Source: Patescibacteria group bacterium (lineage in GTDB: Bacteria > Patescibacteriota > Minisyncoccia > Phycocordibacterales > PALSA-1337). From it: DNA of 9,653 nucleotides. The notes beneath the pieces are model-generated. The model saw nothing but the letters and a program-made list of their open reading frames with translations, made no database searches and was not told where the DNA came from. Below are positions 1 through 5,199 of this stretch, piece after piece (positions within the stretch are counted from its first letter, which is position 1; each line of letters opens with the position of its first letter). The position numbers and the translations under genes are program-made. The stretch lies in NCBI GenBank assembly GCA_028871265.1, contig JAGWNR010000014.1:1-9653 (forward strand), given 5' to 3'.

Positions 1-132
1 AAACTGGCTGAAAAGCTTGATCAACTGGAACAAAAATACGACAATAAAATCGCCGATATTTTTACGGTCATCAATTACCTCGTCGCGGAAGATGAGAAGC
101 CAAAAGAAAAGATGGGGTTTAATGTGAAGTAG
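1..132 (+). CDS. C-terminal end of a probable ORF6N-domain (phage-type DNA-binding) protein, 5' truncated
   Basis: Frame 1 is open from the first base to TAG at 130-132, giving 43 residues. The peptide starts KLAEKLDQLEQKYDNKIADI, a charged probable coiled-coil helix, continues with a hydrophobic stretch (FTVINYLV) and ends with a Lys/Glu/Pro-rich piece and GFNVK. This pattern (heptad-like helix, then a short Pro/Lys tail ending in GF) resembles the C-terminus of ORF6N-domain proteins, which carry an N-terminal DNA-binding domain of phage origin and occur widely as accessory genes. The domain itself lies outside the window, so the assignment rests on the tail only. The gene converges on the J-like gene and shares the hairpin terminator at 152-181. 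It could be any other coiled-coil-ended protein. Confidence 0.5.
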   Translation, partial: KLAEKLDQLEQKYDNKIADIFTVINYLVAEDEKPKEKMGFNVK

Positions 133-151
133 AATATTTTATAAAAGAAAG

Positions 152-181
152 AGGCGATCCTAGATTTTAGGACCGCCTTTT
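152..181. terminator. Bidirectional hairpin terminator between convergent genes
   Basis: Arms AGGCGATCCTA (152-162) and TAGGACCGCCT (168-178) pair over 11 bp around a 5-nt loop. The single mismatch becomes a G-U wobble when read on the - strand. TTTT (178-181) follows on +, and a T-rich tract (CTCTTTCTTTTAT) follows on -. It sits between two convergent stop codons (132 on +, 186 on -), exactly where a shared terminator is expected. Confidence 0.8.
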
Positions 182-185
182 GAAT

Positions 186-1121
186 CTAAATTGTTCTGCT
201 TCTTCCACCAGTTAACTTTTGTGGTGGTAGTGTCTTTCGAATACTTCCAGCAAAATAGAATGTTCCTTCTGAATCCAATAACACAAGATGGCTCCCGCCA
301 TTTAAATTTGTGTCCAATGAACCCATCAGTCCTAGCATATTTTTTGCGTGAAGTCTGTAGAACGGTAGAGCTGATGATGATTTCCCCGGCACGCCATCGA
401 GTAGAGCTTTTGGGTTACGACAGATATGGGTGTCAAATGGTCCTTCTTCCAATGAACCAATCACCTTGCAACCCTTTGGCACAAACATTGCTTTGTCTCG
501 AACAGCGCAGCAAGCTGATCTGTTCATCGTTTTTGGAAGATGCCAAGATTGCTTTTTAGGATTCATGACTCTCTCCAAAGGAATCAACTTACAAACCCAT
601 ATACCTGCCACCAGGCCTTCTGTGCCTAATTCAAACTCATATGCAGTGCCGAAATCCCGGAATTCAGAACCAAACGAAGTTATGATTCCCCCTCCCCAGA
701 TCTTTCCGATCGGATTGTTATAATCACCTTTCGGAAGCGCTCCAACTTGATCAAGCATCATCTCGAGTTGTTTCTTGAGAAGAAGTCTAACCAAGTTCTC
801 GCTTTCGTTGTGCTGATTCTGTAATTCGTCTTTGAGGCCGGCCAATCGACTCTCTCGGTATTCTGCGAGAGCCTTTAGACGTCCTCCCGATGTGGATAGC
901 AGACGATGTGCTTCCATGATTTCAGTCCTGCGCCTGTCAAATTCTGTTTTCTGTTTTTTCTGATAATCGTCAAGAGGAAAATTCCTCTTGTCATCATGGT
1001 AATAAGAAATCAGATTTCGAAAAGCCGATTTTACGATCTGTGCAACAAGCTCATCTGGCACTCCCCGCAGATACTGCGGATCAAGGCCAAGAAGGCTGAA
1101 TGGATTTGTTTTGCTTTTCAT
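186..1121 (-). CDS. Unrecognised protein with a divergent J-domain-like N-terminus (HDD in place of HPD)
   Basis: 311 aa if translation starts at the ATG at 1121 (MKSKTNPFSLLGLDP). The frame stays open upstream to a TTG at 1178, which has AGGA 9 nt before it, and passes another ATG at 1166; the 1121 start is preferred because the J-like fold begins right there. Residues 6-15 (NPFSLLGLDP) look like J helix I, 23-44 (ending ISYYHDD) like helix II and its loop, and 58-75 (ending EIMEAHRLL) like helix III. The HPD tripeptide of true DnaJ proteins is HDD here (residues 42-44, bases 990-998), so stimulation of an Hsp70 ATPase is doubtful. Residues 86-125 look helical and charged; about 140-311 are Gly- and beta-rich and not recognised. 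No transmembrane segment or signal peptide is seen. The function is unknown. Confidence 0.7.
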   Translation of the reverse strand: MKSKTNPFSLLGLDPQYLRGVPDELVAQIVKSAFRNLISYYHDDKRNFPLDDYQKKQKTEFDRRRTEIMEAHRLLSTSGGRLKALAEYRESRLAGLKDELQNQHNESENLVRLLLKKQLEMMLDQVGALPKGDYNNPIGKIWGGGIITSFGSEFRDFGTAYEFELGTEGLVAGIWVCKLIPLERVMNPKKQSWHLPKTMNRSACCAVRDKAMFVPKGCKVIGSLEEGPFDTHICRNPKALLDGVPGKSSSALPFYRLHAKNMLGLMGSLDTNLNGGSHLVLLDSEGTFYFAGSIRKTLPPQKLTGGRSRTI

Positions 1122-1162
1122 GCGGTAAAACAACGAACTTCGCGATCTTACCGCATGAAAAG
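1114..1162. repeat. Perfect 15-bp inverted repeat over the start codon of the J-like gene
   Basis: CTTTTCATGCGGTAA (1114-1128) is the exact reverse complement of TTACCGCATGAAAAG (1148-1162), with a 19-nt spacer. In a - strand transcript the second arm holds the ATG at 1121 and its first codons, so pairing would bury the start codon. The spacer contains a small CGAA/TTCG pairing. It could be a translational switch, an operator or a chance repeat element. Confidence 0.75.
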
Positions 1163-1186
1163 TCATGTAAAAGAACAATCTGTTTC

Positions 1187-1208
1187 GTCCTGAGCGTGTG
1201 CGAAGGAC
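1187..1208. repeat. REP-like small palindrome (GTCCTTCG...CTCAGGAC type)
   Basis: Read on -, the element is GTCCTTCG-CACACG-CTCAGGAC. The five terminal base pairs are perfect; two opposed GA mismatches follow, then GC pairs. The core TCCTTCG...CTCAGGA is repeated in this window at 5154-5170, inside the tRNA terminator. Short palindromes of this form are familiar as dispersed repeats in several bacterial genomes; that statement is from memory and was not searched. Confidence 0.6.
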
Positions 1209-1215
1209 TCATCAG

Positions 1216-1232
1216 GCAAAGAAACACTTTGC
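1216..1232. repeat. Short hairpin in the leader of the J-like gene
   Basis: GCAAAG (1216-1221) and CTTTGC (1227-1232) form a perfect 6-bp stem with a 5-nt loop. It is one of three consecutive hairpins between the two - strand genes. Confidence 0.5.
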
Positions 1233-1240
1233 TACAGATA

Positions 1241-1301
1241 ATGCGGCGACTTTGGGAATGGAACCCGAAAGTCGCAACGCATCGATAGTTTTTTTGTTTT
1301 T
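1241..1301 (+). other. Long hairpin followed by a T-rich tract; orphan + strand terminator or structured leader
   Basis: ATGCG (1241-1245) pairs with CGCAT (1278-1282), GCGACTTT (1246-1253) with AAAGTCGC (1268-1275), and GGG (1254-1256) with CCC (1264-1266); AA and one G are bulged. On + a T-rich run starts 6 nt after the stem (1289-1301), as in an intrinsic terminator, but no + strand gene is seen upstream. On - there is no T run after the stem, so for the flanking - strand genes it would act as an intergenic or leader structure. Confidence 0.5.
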
Positions 1302-1334
1302 AGTAGATATCAGCCACCATAGCCTTTCGGCAGT

Positions 1335-1892
1335 TTAGTCTTCCCCTTGGCCATGATCGGAATAGTCGATCATTTCCTCCGGACGACCGTCTTCGATCGC
1401 CTGTCTCCGTTCAAACCGCTCGTCCTCCAGAGCTTCCACAGACTGGATACTGTGATTATTAAGCGCCTGACCGTAGCCAAGAGCATAAGAGATCACAGAA
1501 TCAAGGTCTGAGTGCTTCCAGTGCGGAGGAAAAATCCTCCGGGCCGCTTCGATTGCTTCCAGTAATTCTGCCTCGGAAAAATCGATTCCGAGGTACCAGA
1601 CAGCGAAGTCGGAGAGCTTGCGGATTGACGGCCTCGCAGCCGAGCCTTTTTGCGTCACGAACGATTCGTATTCGACCACGTCGTATATGACACATACCTG
1701 CTCAACCTTGAGACCTTTCGTGAGAAGCTCCGTCACTTTTTGAGGGTGACAGTGCGTCATCGCCAGGTCAATCGCATCAACAGTCGAAATATCGAACTGC
1801 AGAGCGATTTTGGCGAGTGCCTTGGGATGTTCTGAACCAGCCTGTGCAAGTTGCAAGGCCAATTCCCGTTGCGGAATAGTTAATGAGCTCAT
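1335..1892 (-). CDS. Unrecognised acidic 185-aa protein
   Basis: Starts at ATG 1892 (MSSLTIPQRELALQLAQAG) and ends with TAA at 1335. The frame extends upstream to a TTG at 1916, but the promoter's -10 box lies at 1903-1908, inside that extension, so the ATG is the better start. The first ~70 residues read as a run of short amphipathic helices. A mixed segment follows (ICVIYDVVEYESF in outline; LSDFAVWYLGIDF around residues 93-105), then a helix (EAELLEAIEAARRIF in outline), and a strongly acidic tail rich in Glu and Asp (last ~35 residues). No signal peptide, membrane helix or catalytic motif is evident. The gene lies 73 bp after polA on the same strand but has its own promoter. The function is unknown. 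Confidence 0.75.
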   Translation of the reverse strand: MSSLTIPQRELALQLAQAGSEHPKALAKIALQFDISTVDAIDLAMTHCHPQKVTELLTKGLKVEQVCVIYDVVEYESFVTQKGSAARPSIRKLSDFAVWYLGIDFSEAELLEAIEAARRIFPPHWKHSDLDSVISYALGYGQALNNHSIQSVEALEDERFERRQAIEDGRPEEMIDYSDHGQGED

Positions 1893-1902
1893 ACTACTTA
1901 TT

Positions 1903-1931
1903 AGTTTAGCACACAATAAATATTATGTCAA
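1903..1931 (-). promoter_or_regulatory. Promoter of the 185-aa gene (consensus -35, extended -10)
   Basis: On -, TTGACA (1926-1931), a 17-nt spacer, then TGC-TAAACT (-10 at 1903-1908). The expected start of transcription is near 1896, only about 4 nt before the ATG at 1892, so the mRNA would be leaderless or nearly so. No Shine-Dalgarno site precedes the ATG, which agrees. Confidence 0.75.
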
Positions 1932-1965
1932 TAAGTGGCAGGCGACTGTTATTTTAAGCCATTCT

Positions 1966-4479
1966 TTATTCCTTCCCCCAATTTTTGCCGATGTGGACGC
2001 CGACAGCCAGAGGCACGCCTTTTGTTTCATCTAACGACACAACAGTTTCCATAATTTTCTGAATCTCCGGCACCACTTTATCCAAAACTGTGTCAGAAAT
2101 TTCTAGCACCAGCTCATCATGCACCTGGAGGAGTAGATAAACCGAGTCCTCGAGCTTGTTCGACTTTATATATTCAAATATTTTCACCATGGCAAGCTTT
2201 ACAATATCAGCCTCGGTACCCTGAATCGGCGCGTTGATGGCCATGCGCTCGGCACTGGCGCGGATAAATGGAATCGGCGATGACAAATCACCGAAATAGC
2301 GGCGGCGGCCAAAGAGCGTTTCGGTGTACCCTTTTCTCTTTGCTTCTGCTTTGACTGAATCCAGATAGCGCGCCAAACCGCTGAACGCCTGGAAATAATG
2401 ATTGTAGAATTCTTGCGCTTCGGCACGCGTACCACCTAAATTTTGCCGAAGAGCATTCACACCCATGCCATACATGACGCCGAAATTGATCACTTTCGCC
2501 TTACGACGCATGTCTGGCGTGACTTCATCGGCCGAAACACCAAAAACTTTTGCCGCCACTTCGCGATGCACGTCACGACCGCCTTTAAAAATTTTCATAA
2601 ACTCTTCGTCGTTGGCCAAAAACGCGGCGATGCGTAATTCAATCTGCGAATAGTCCAATGAGACCAACGAAAAACCTTTTTCAGCTATAAACGCGTCGCG
2701 AATCCTACGGCCATCATCGGTCTGTATCGGAATGTTCTGCAAACCTGGGTCATGCGAAGACATGCGGCCTGTCACAGCGCCGGTTTGATCAAATGTCGCG
2801 TGAAGCCTGTCGTTTTTATCGAGCAGTGGCGGAATCGCGTCGATATACGTGCCAACCAATTTTGCCAGCTGGCGATAGTCCAGAATTTTTTTGACGATGG
2901 CGTGTTCTGACAGTTTCATGAGCTCGGACTCCTTGGTCGATCGTGCGCCACCGGCGGTTTTTTTCATACGCGGCGCAGAGAGTTGCAGCTTGTCGAAAAG
3001 GATGTCGCCAAGTTGTTTTGGCGAATTGATGTTAAATTCCTGGCCGGCCAGTTTGTAAATCCCCTTCTCAAGCTCTTTTATCTTTCCATTGTATTCCCGA
3101 GACAATTTTTCCATATAGGCACGATCAATTTTGACTCCGCGCTCTTTCATTGCATCTAGGACTGGGATAAGTGGGAGTTCAACCTCTTCATATACACGCG
3201 ACAAATCGCGCCGTTTTATCTCTTCAACCACAACTTTCTTTGCTTCATCCCAATCTTTTGCGTTCGTTATAGTGAGAACGTCTTCATAAGTCGGACCTGT
3301 GCGGGTCGAGTCCAATAGCCACGCACCGACAGCAATCGGCTGGAGCTCCTCTGGTGGCACTGGTGGTTCAACACTCTTTTTCTTTTCTTTTTTCGCCGGC
3401 AGTTCCTCGTCATATTCAACATCGGTTGCTTTTTCTTCTTTGTCTCCGGCTTTTTTCCCTTTTGCTTTTTCCTTTTTGCTTTCTTCTTTCCCTTCAACTA
3501 CCGCCTTCACCCGACTCCCAAGTGTCCTAAATTCAAGCTCTTTAAACAGAGTCTCAATTTTGGAAAAGTCAAAACCTTCACGCCATTTTTTGGCCGGCAA
3601 TTTGAAATCAATCGGTGCGTCGCGGCGGATGGTCGCAAGCATCTTAGAGAACATCGCCTCTTCTTTGCCATTCTTCAAAAGCTCGATGATTCGCGCCTTT
3701 ATCCCGGCATCCAGCAATTTTTTCTCACCTGTTTTTCCTTTTTCCAAAACCTCAAAAATATTTTCGATCGAGCCAAAATTTTTCAAGAGATCCGTCGCTG
3801 TCTTTTCACCAATACCGGCGATGCCGATGATGTTATCCGACGGATCGCCACGAAGGCCTTTGTAATCAGGAATGAGCTCCGGTCCAAAACCGAATCGTTC
3901 GAGCACTGATTTTTCGTTGTAGATGATGGTATCTTTGATGCCTTTTTTTAAAGTATAAACGCGCACACGATCGTCGTCGATGAGCTGCATCGTGTCCATA
4001 TCGCCTGACGCAATGATAATATCTGGTCGAAAGTCCCGAGTCGAAAGTCCCGAGTCTTTTGTATTCTGACTTTTGACTTGGAACTTTCGACTTTCGACTT
4101 GTTCGACGATCGTTCCCAGAATATCGTCCGCCTCAAAACCTGGCGCGCTGTATTCTGGAATATTAAAAGCGGCAATGAGGTCATGCGACCGATTGATTTG
4201 CGCGACTAACGCCGGGTCTGTTTTTGGCCGACCCGCTTTGTATGCTTTATAAGCTTCGTGTCGATAAGTTGCGCCCGGCAAATCATACGCCGCCACAATA
4301 TAGTCGGGCTTCAATTCATTAGCGATGCCGATCAACATGAGAGCAAGTCCATATAATCCACCTGTCGGCTCGCCTTTCGACGAGGCAAAATCCGGCAGAG
4401 CGTGATATGCCCGATGCAAAATCGCGTGTGTGTCCAGGAGGACCAACAATGGCTTTTTAGACAAAGTTTTGGTTGGCAT
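1966..4479 (-). CDS. polA: DNA polymerase I, with 5'-3' exonuclease but no functional 3'-5' exonuclease domain
   Basis: 837 aa. It fills gaps and removes RNA primers in replication and repair. Residues ~10-325 form the 5'-3' exonuclease (FEN) domain, with acidic metal ligands visible: D16, D66, E116, D118, D119, D160, D162, D212, D215; a helix-hairpin-helix (IAGIGEKTATDLL) spans ~220-232. Residues ~329-370 are a Lys/Glu/Pro-rich linker, and only the end of the 3'-5' exonuclease fold remains (AVGAWLLDSTRTGP, ~383-396); no DxE motif is present, so proofreading is predicted absent, as in Taq. The polymerase domain runs from ~430: TGRMSSHDPGLQNIP, motif A DYSQIELR (609-616), O-helix RRKAKVINFGVMYG (658-671; R658, K662, F666, Y670), motif C VHDE (786-789). 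Residues ~128-150 are a repeat-derived insertion in the exonuclease domain. The frame is intact. Confidence 0.97.
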   Translation of the reverse strand: MPTKTLSKKPLLVLLDTHAILHRAYHALPDFASSKGEPTGGLYGLALMLIGIANELKPDYIVAAYDLPGATYRHEAYKAYKAGRPKTDPALVAQINRSHDLIAAFNIPEYSAPGFEADDILGTIVEQVESRKFQVKSQNTKDSGLSTRDFRPDIIIASGDMDTMQLIDDDRVRVYTLKKGIKDTIIYNEKSVLERFGFGPELIPDYKGLRGDPSDNIIGIAGIGEKTATDLLKNFGSIENIFEVLEKGKTGEKKLLDAGIKARIIELLKNGKEEAMFSKMLATIRRDAPIDFKLPAKKWREGFDFSKIETLFKELEFRTLGSRVKAVVEGKEESKKEKAKGKKAGDKEEKATDVEYDEELPAKKEKKKSVEPPVPPEELQPIAVGAWLLDSTRTGPTYEDVLTITNAKDWDEAKKVVVEEIKRRDLSRVYEEVELPLIPVLDAMKERGVKIDRAYMEKLSREYNGKIKELEKGIYKLAGQEFNINSPKQLGDILFDKLQLSAPRMKKTAGGARSTKESELMKLSEHAIVKKILDYRQLAKLVGTYIDAIPPLLDKNDRLHATFDQTGAVTGRMSSHDPGLQNIPIQTDDGRRIRDAFIAEKGFSLVSLDYSQIELRIAAFLANDEEFMKIFKGGRDVHREVAAKVFGVSADEVTPDMRRKAKVINFGVMYGMGVNALRQNLGGTRAEAQEFYNHYFQAFSGLARYLDSVKAEAKRKGYTETLFGRRRYFGDLSSPIPFIRASAERMAINAPIQGTEADIVKLAMVKIFEYIKSNKLEDSVYLLLQVHDELVLEISDTVLDKVVPEIQKIMETVVSLDETKGVPLAVGVHIGKNWGKE
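4026..4098 (-). repeat. Repeat cluster inserted in frame in polA
   Basis: On +, the 14-bp unit GTCGAAAGTCCCGA occurs twice in tandem (4026-4039, 4040-4053), and the opposite-oriented CTTTCGA occurs twice (4084-4090, 4091-4097), forming an imperfect inverted repeat. It codes for about 22 extra residues (outline ESRKFQVKSQNTKDSGLSTR) between a helix and the strand that carries D160/D162. Taq polymerase has only a few residues there. Because 14 is not a multiple of 3, the two copies are read in different frames, which suggests the DNA repeat rather than the peptide came first. Confidence 0.7.
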
Positions 4480-4485
4480 GGTTCT

Positions 4486-4491
4486 ATTGTA
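4486..4491 (-). promoter_or_regulatory. Extended -10 promoter of polA, leaderless
   Basis: On -, TGT-TACAAT lies with its last base 6 nt before the ATG at 4479. Transcription would begin at or next to the start codon. No good -35 is seen, and no Shine-Dalgarno site. Confidence 0.55.
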
Positions 4492-4526
4492 ACAAGAAAA
4501 ATAACAAGTATCTCGATTTGCAAATT

Positions 4527-4603
4527 TGGTGCACCCTACACGATTCGAACGTGTGGCCTCGCCCGTGTGAAGGGCGCGCTCTAGCCAACTGAGCTAAGGG
4601 TGC
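4527..4603 (-). tRNA. tRNA-Val(CAC)
   Basis: Full cloverleaf of 77 nt including an encoded CCA (4527-4529). Acceptor GCACCCT/AGGGTGC, D stem GCTC/GAGC, anticodon stem CGCCC/GGGCG with loop TTCACAC (anticodon CAC at 4567-4569), variable AGGCC, T arm ACACG-TTCGAAT-CGTGT, discriminator A. It reads GUG. It lies 36 bp after tRNA-Pro(GGG) on the same strand and is probably co-transcribed with it. Confidence 0.95.
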
Positions 4604-4639
4604 TCTTCGGCTTACAATAACACGGTTTACTAATTCCTT

Positions 4640-4710
4640 TCGGGCTGCCGGGAATCGAACCCGGACTGCACCCACCCCATGGGCGCGTACTACCACTATA
4701 CGACAGCCCG
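4640..4710 (-). tRNA. tRNA-Pro(GGG)
   Basis: 71 nt to the discriminator A; CCA is not encoded (AAG follows). Acceptor CGGGCTG/CAGCCCG with the C1-G72 pair typical of bacterial tRNA-Pro, D stem GTAT/GTAC, anticodon stem CGCCC/GGGTG with loop ATGGGGT (anticodon GGG at 4676-4678), T arm CCGGG-TTCGATT-CCCGG. It reads CCC and probably CCU. First gene of the - strand tRNA pair. Confidence 0.93.
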
Positions 4711-4723
4711 GGCAGTAGAACAA

Positions 4724-4752
4724 AGCTTACTGCATTTTTGAAAAGTATTCAA
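4724..4752 (-). promoter_or_regulatory. Promoter for the - strand tRNA pair
   Basis: On -, TTGAAT (4747-4752), a 17-nt spacer, TAAGCT (4724-4729). The predicted start is about 7 nt before tRNA-Pro(GGG). The -10 is weak (3 of 6), but the position is right. It overlaps the + strand promoter, and the two -35 boxes form the inverted repeat TTGAA-AAGTA-TTCAA. Confidence 0.5.
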
Positions 4753-4766
4753 ACGTGTGATAGCAT
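4738..4766 (+). promoter_or_regulatory. Promoter for the + strand tRNA group
   Basis: TTGAAA (4738-4743), a 17-nt spacer, then TGA-TAGCAT (-10 at 4761-4766, extended). Transcription would start near 4773, five bases before tRNA-Ala(GGC). Confidence 0.65.
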
Positions 4767-4777
4767 TTATCGCACTA

Positions 4778-4850
4778 GGGCCATTAGCTCATTTGGTAGA
4801 GCGTTCCCATGGCATGGGAGAGGCGACCGGTTCAAATCCGGTATGGTCCA
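4778..4850 (+). tRNA. tRNA-Ala(GGC)
   Basis: 73 nt, no encoded CCA. Acceptor GGGCCAT/ATGGTCC contains G3-U70, the alanine identity pair. D stem GCTC/GAGC, anticodon stem TTCCC/GGGAG with loop ATGGCAT (anticodon GGC at 4811-4813), T arm ACCGG-TTCAAAT-CCGGT. It reads GCC and probably GCU. First of three + strand tRNA genes. Confidence 0.95.
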
Positions 4851-4909
4851 CAAGATTCAGTGTGAAATTGGACGCAACACAAAAAAATTGTTACTCTACA
4901 CTCGTAGTT

Positions 4910-4983
4910 CGGGGCGTAGTATAGTGGTAGTATACACGCTTCGGGTGCGTGAGGTCCGAGTTCGATTCTCGGCGCCCCGACCA
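4910..4983 (+). tRNA. tRNA-Pro(CGG)
   Basis: 74 nt with encoded CCA (4981-4983). Acceptor CGGGGCG/CGCCCCG (C1-G72), D stem GTAT/GTAT with wobbles, anticodon stem CACGC/GCGTG with loop TTCGGGT (anticodon CGG at 4942-4944), T arm CCGAG-TTCGATT-CTCGG. It reads CCG. Confidence 0.94.
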
Positions 4984-4998
4984 GGATAAGGTGTTTAG

Positions 4999-5004
4999 TA
5001 TAAT
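4999..5004 (+). promoter_or_regulatory. Possible -10 box before tRNA-Ala(CGC)
   Basis: A perfect TATAAT lies between tRNA-Pro(CGG) and tRNA-Ala(CGC), but no -35 is visible upstream (that stretch is the 3' end of the tRNA). It may give extra transcription of the last tRNA or be fortuitous. Confidence 0.3.
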
Positions 5005-5016
5005 AAGCGAGCGGCA

Positions 5017-5044
5017 GCCTTCCTTCGCCAAGGCTTCGGAGGGC
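5017..5044. repeat. Palindromic dispersed-type repeat inside the tRNA group
   Basis: GCCTTCC (5017-5023) pairs with GGAGGGC (5038-5044) with one G-U wobble; the inside (TTCGCC-AA-GGCTTC) is itself partly palindromic. In one frame the stretch reads SFAKASEGK, a phrase I recall from spurious ORFs in many CPR genomes; this was not checked. Confidence 0.55.
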
Positions 5045-5048
5045 AAGA

Positions 5049-5122
5049 GGGCCTATGGTATAGTGGTAGCACGCGGCATTCGCATTGCCGAGACCCGAGT
5101 TCGATTCTCGGTAGGTCCACCA
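5049..5122 (+). tRNA. tRNA-Ala(CGC)
   Basis: 74 nt with encoded CCA (5120-5122). Acceptor GGGCCTA/TAGGTCC contains G3-U70. D stem GTAT/GCAC has one mismatch. Anticodon stem CGGCA/TGCCG with loop TTCGCAT (anticodon CGC at 5081-5083); T arm CCGAG-TTCGATT-CTCGG, identical to that of tRNA-Pro(CGG). It reads GCG. Last gene of the group. Confidence 0.94.
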
Positions 5123-5143
5123 AAATTCATTGGCCGGAGTAAA

Positions 5144-5180
5144 CAAAAATCGTCCTTCGTTAGTCTCAGGACGATTTTTG
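5144..5180. terminator. Strong hairpin terminator after the tRNA group, built on a REP-like palindrome
   Basis: CAAAAATCGTCCT (5144-5156) and AGGACGATTTTTG (5168-5180) pair perfectly over 13 bp around an 11-nt loop; the T run lies in the 3' arm in both orientations. It ends the + strand tRNA transcript and can also end the small - strand gene at 5200-5289. The core CGTCCTTCG...CTCAGGACG matches the palindrome at 1187-1208. Confidence 0.85.
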
Positions 5181-5199
5181 CTTGTACTTTTTCATTTCC

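Noticed and set aside
186..1178. Start of the J-like gene at TTG 1178
   Set aside because: It has an AGGA 9 nt upstream, but the added 19 residues come largely from the inverted repeat and precede the natural start of the fold. Kept only as an alternative.
3299..3865. A 188-codon Ser/Phe-rich ORF on + opposite polA
   Set aside because: It is the antisense reading of the Lys/Glu-rich linker and exonuclease domain; its composition (Ser, Phe, Pro) is what the complement of AAG/GAA codons gives.
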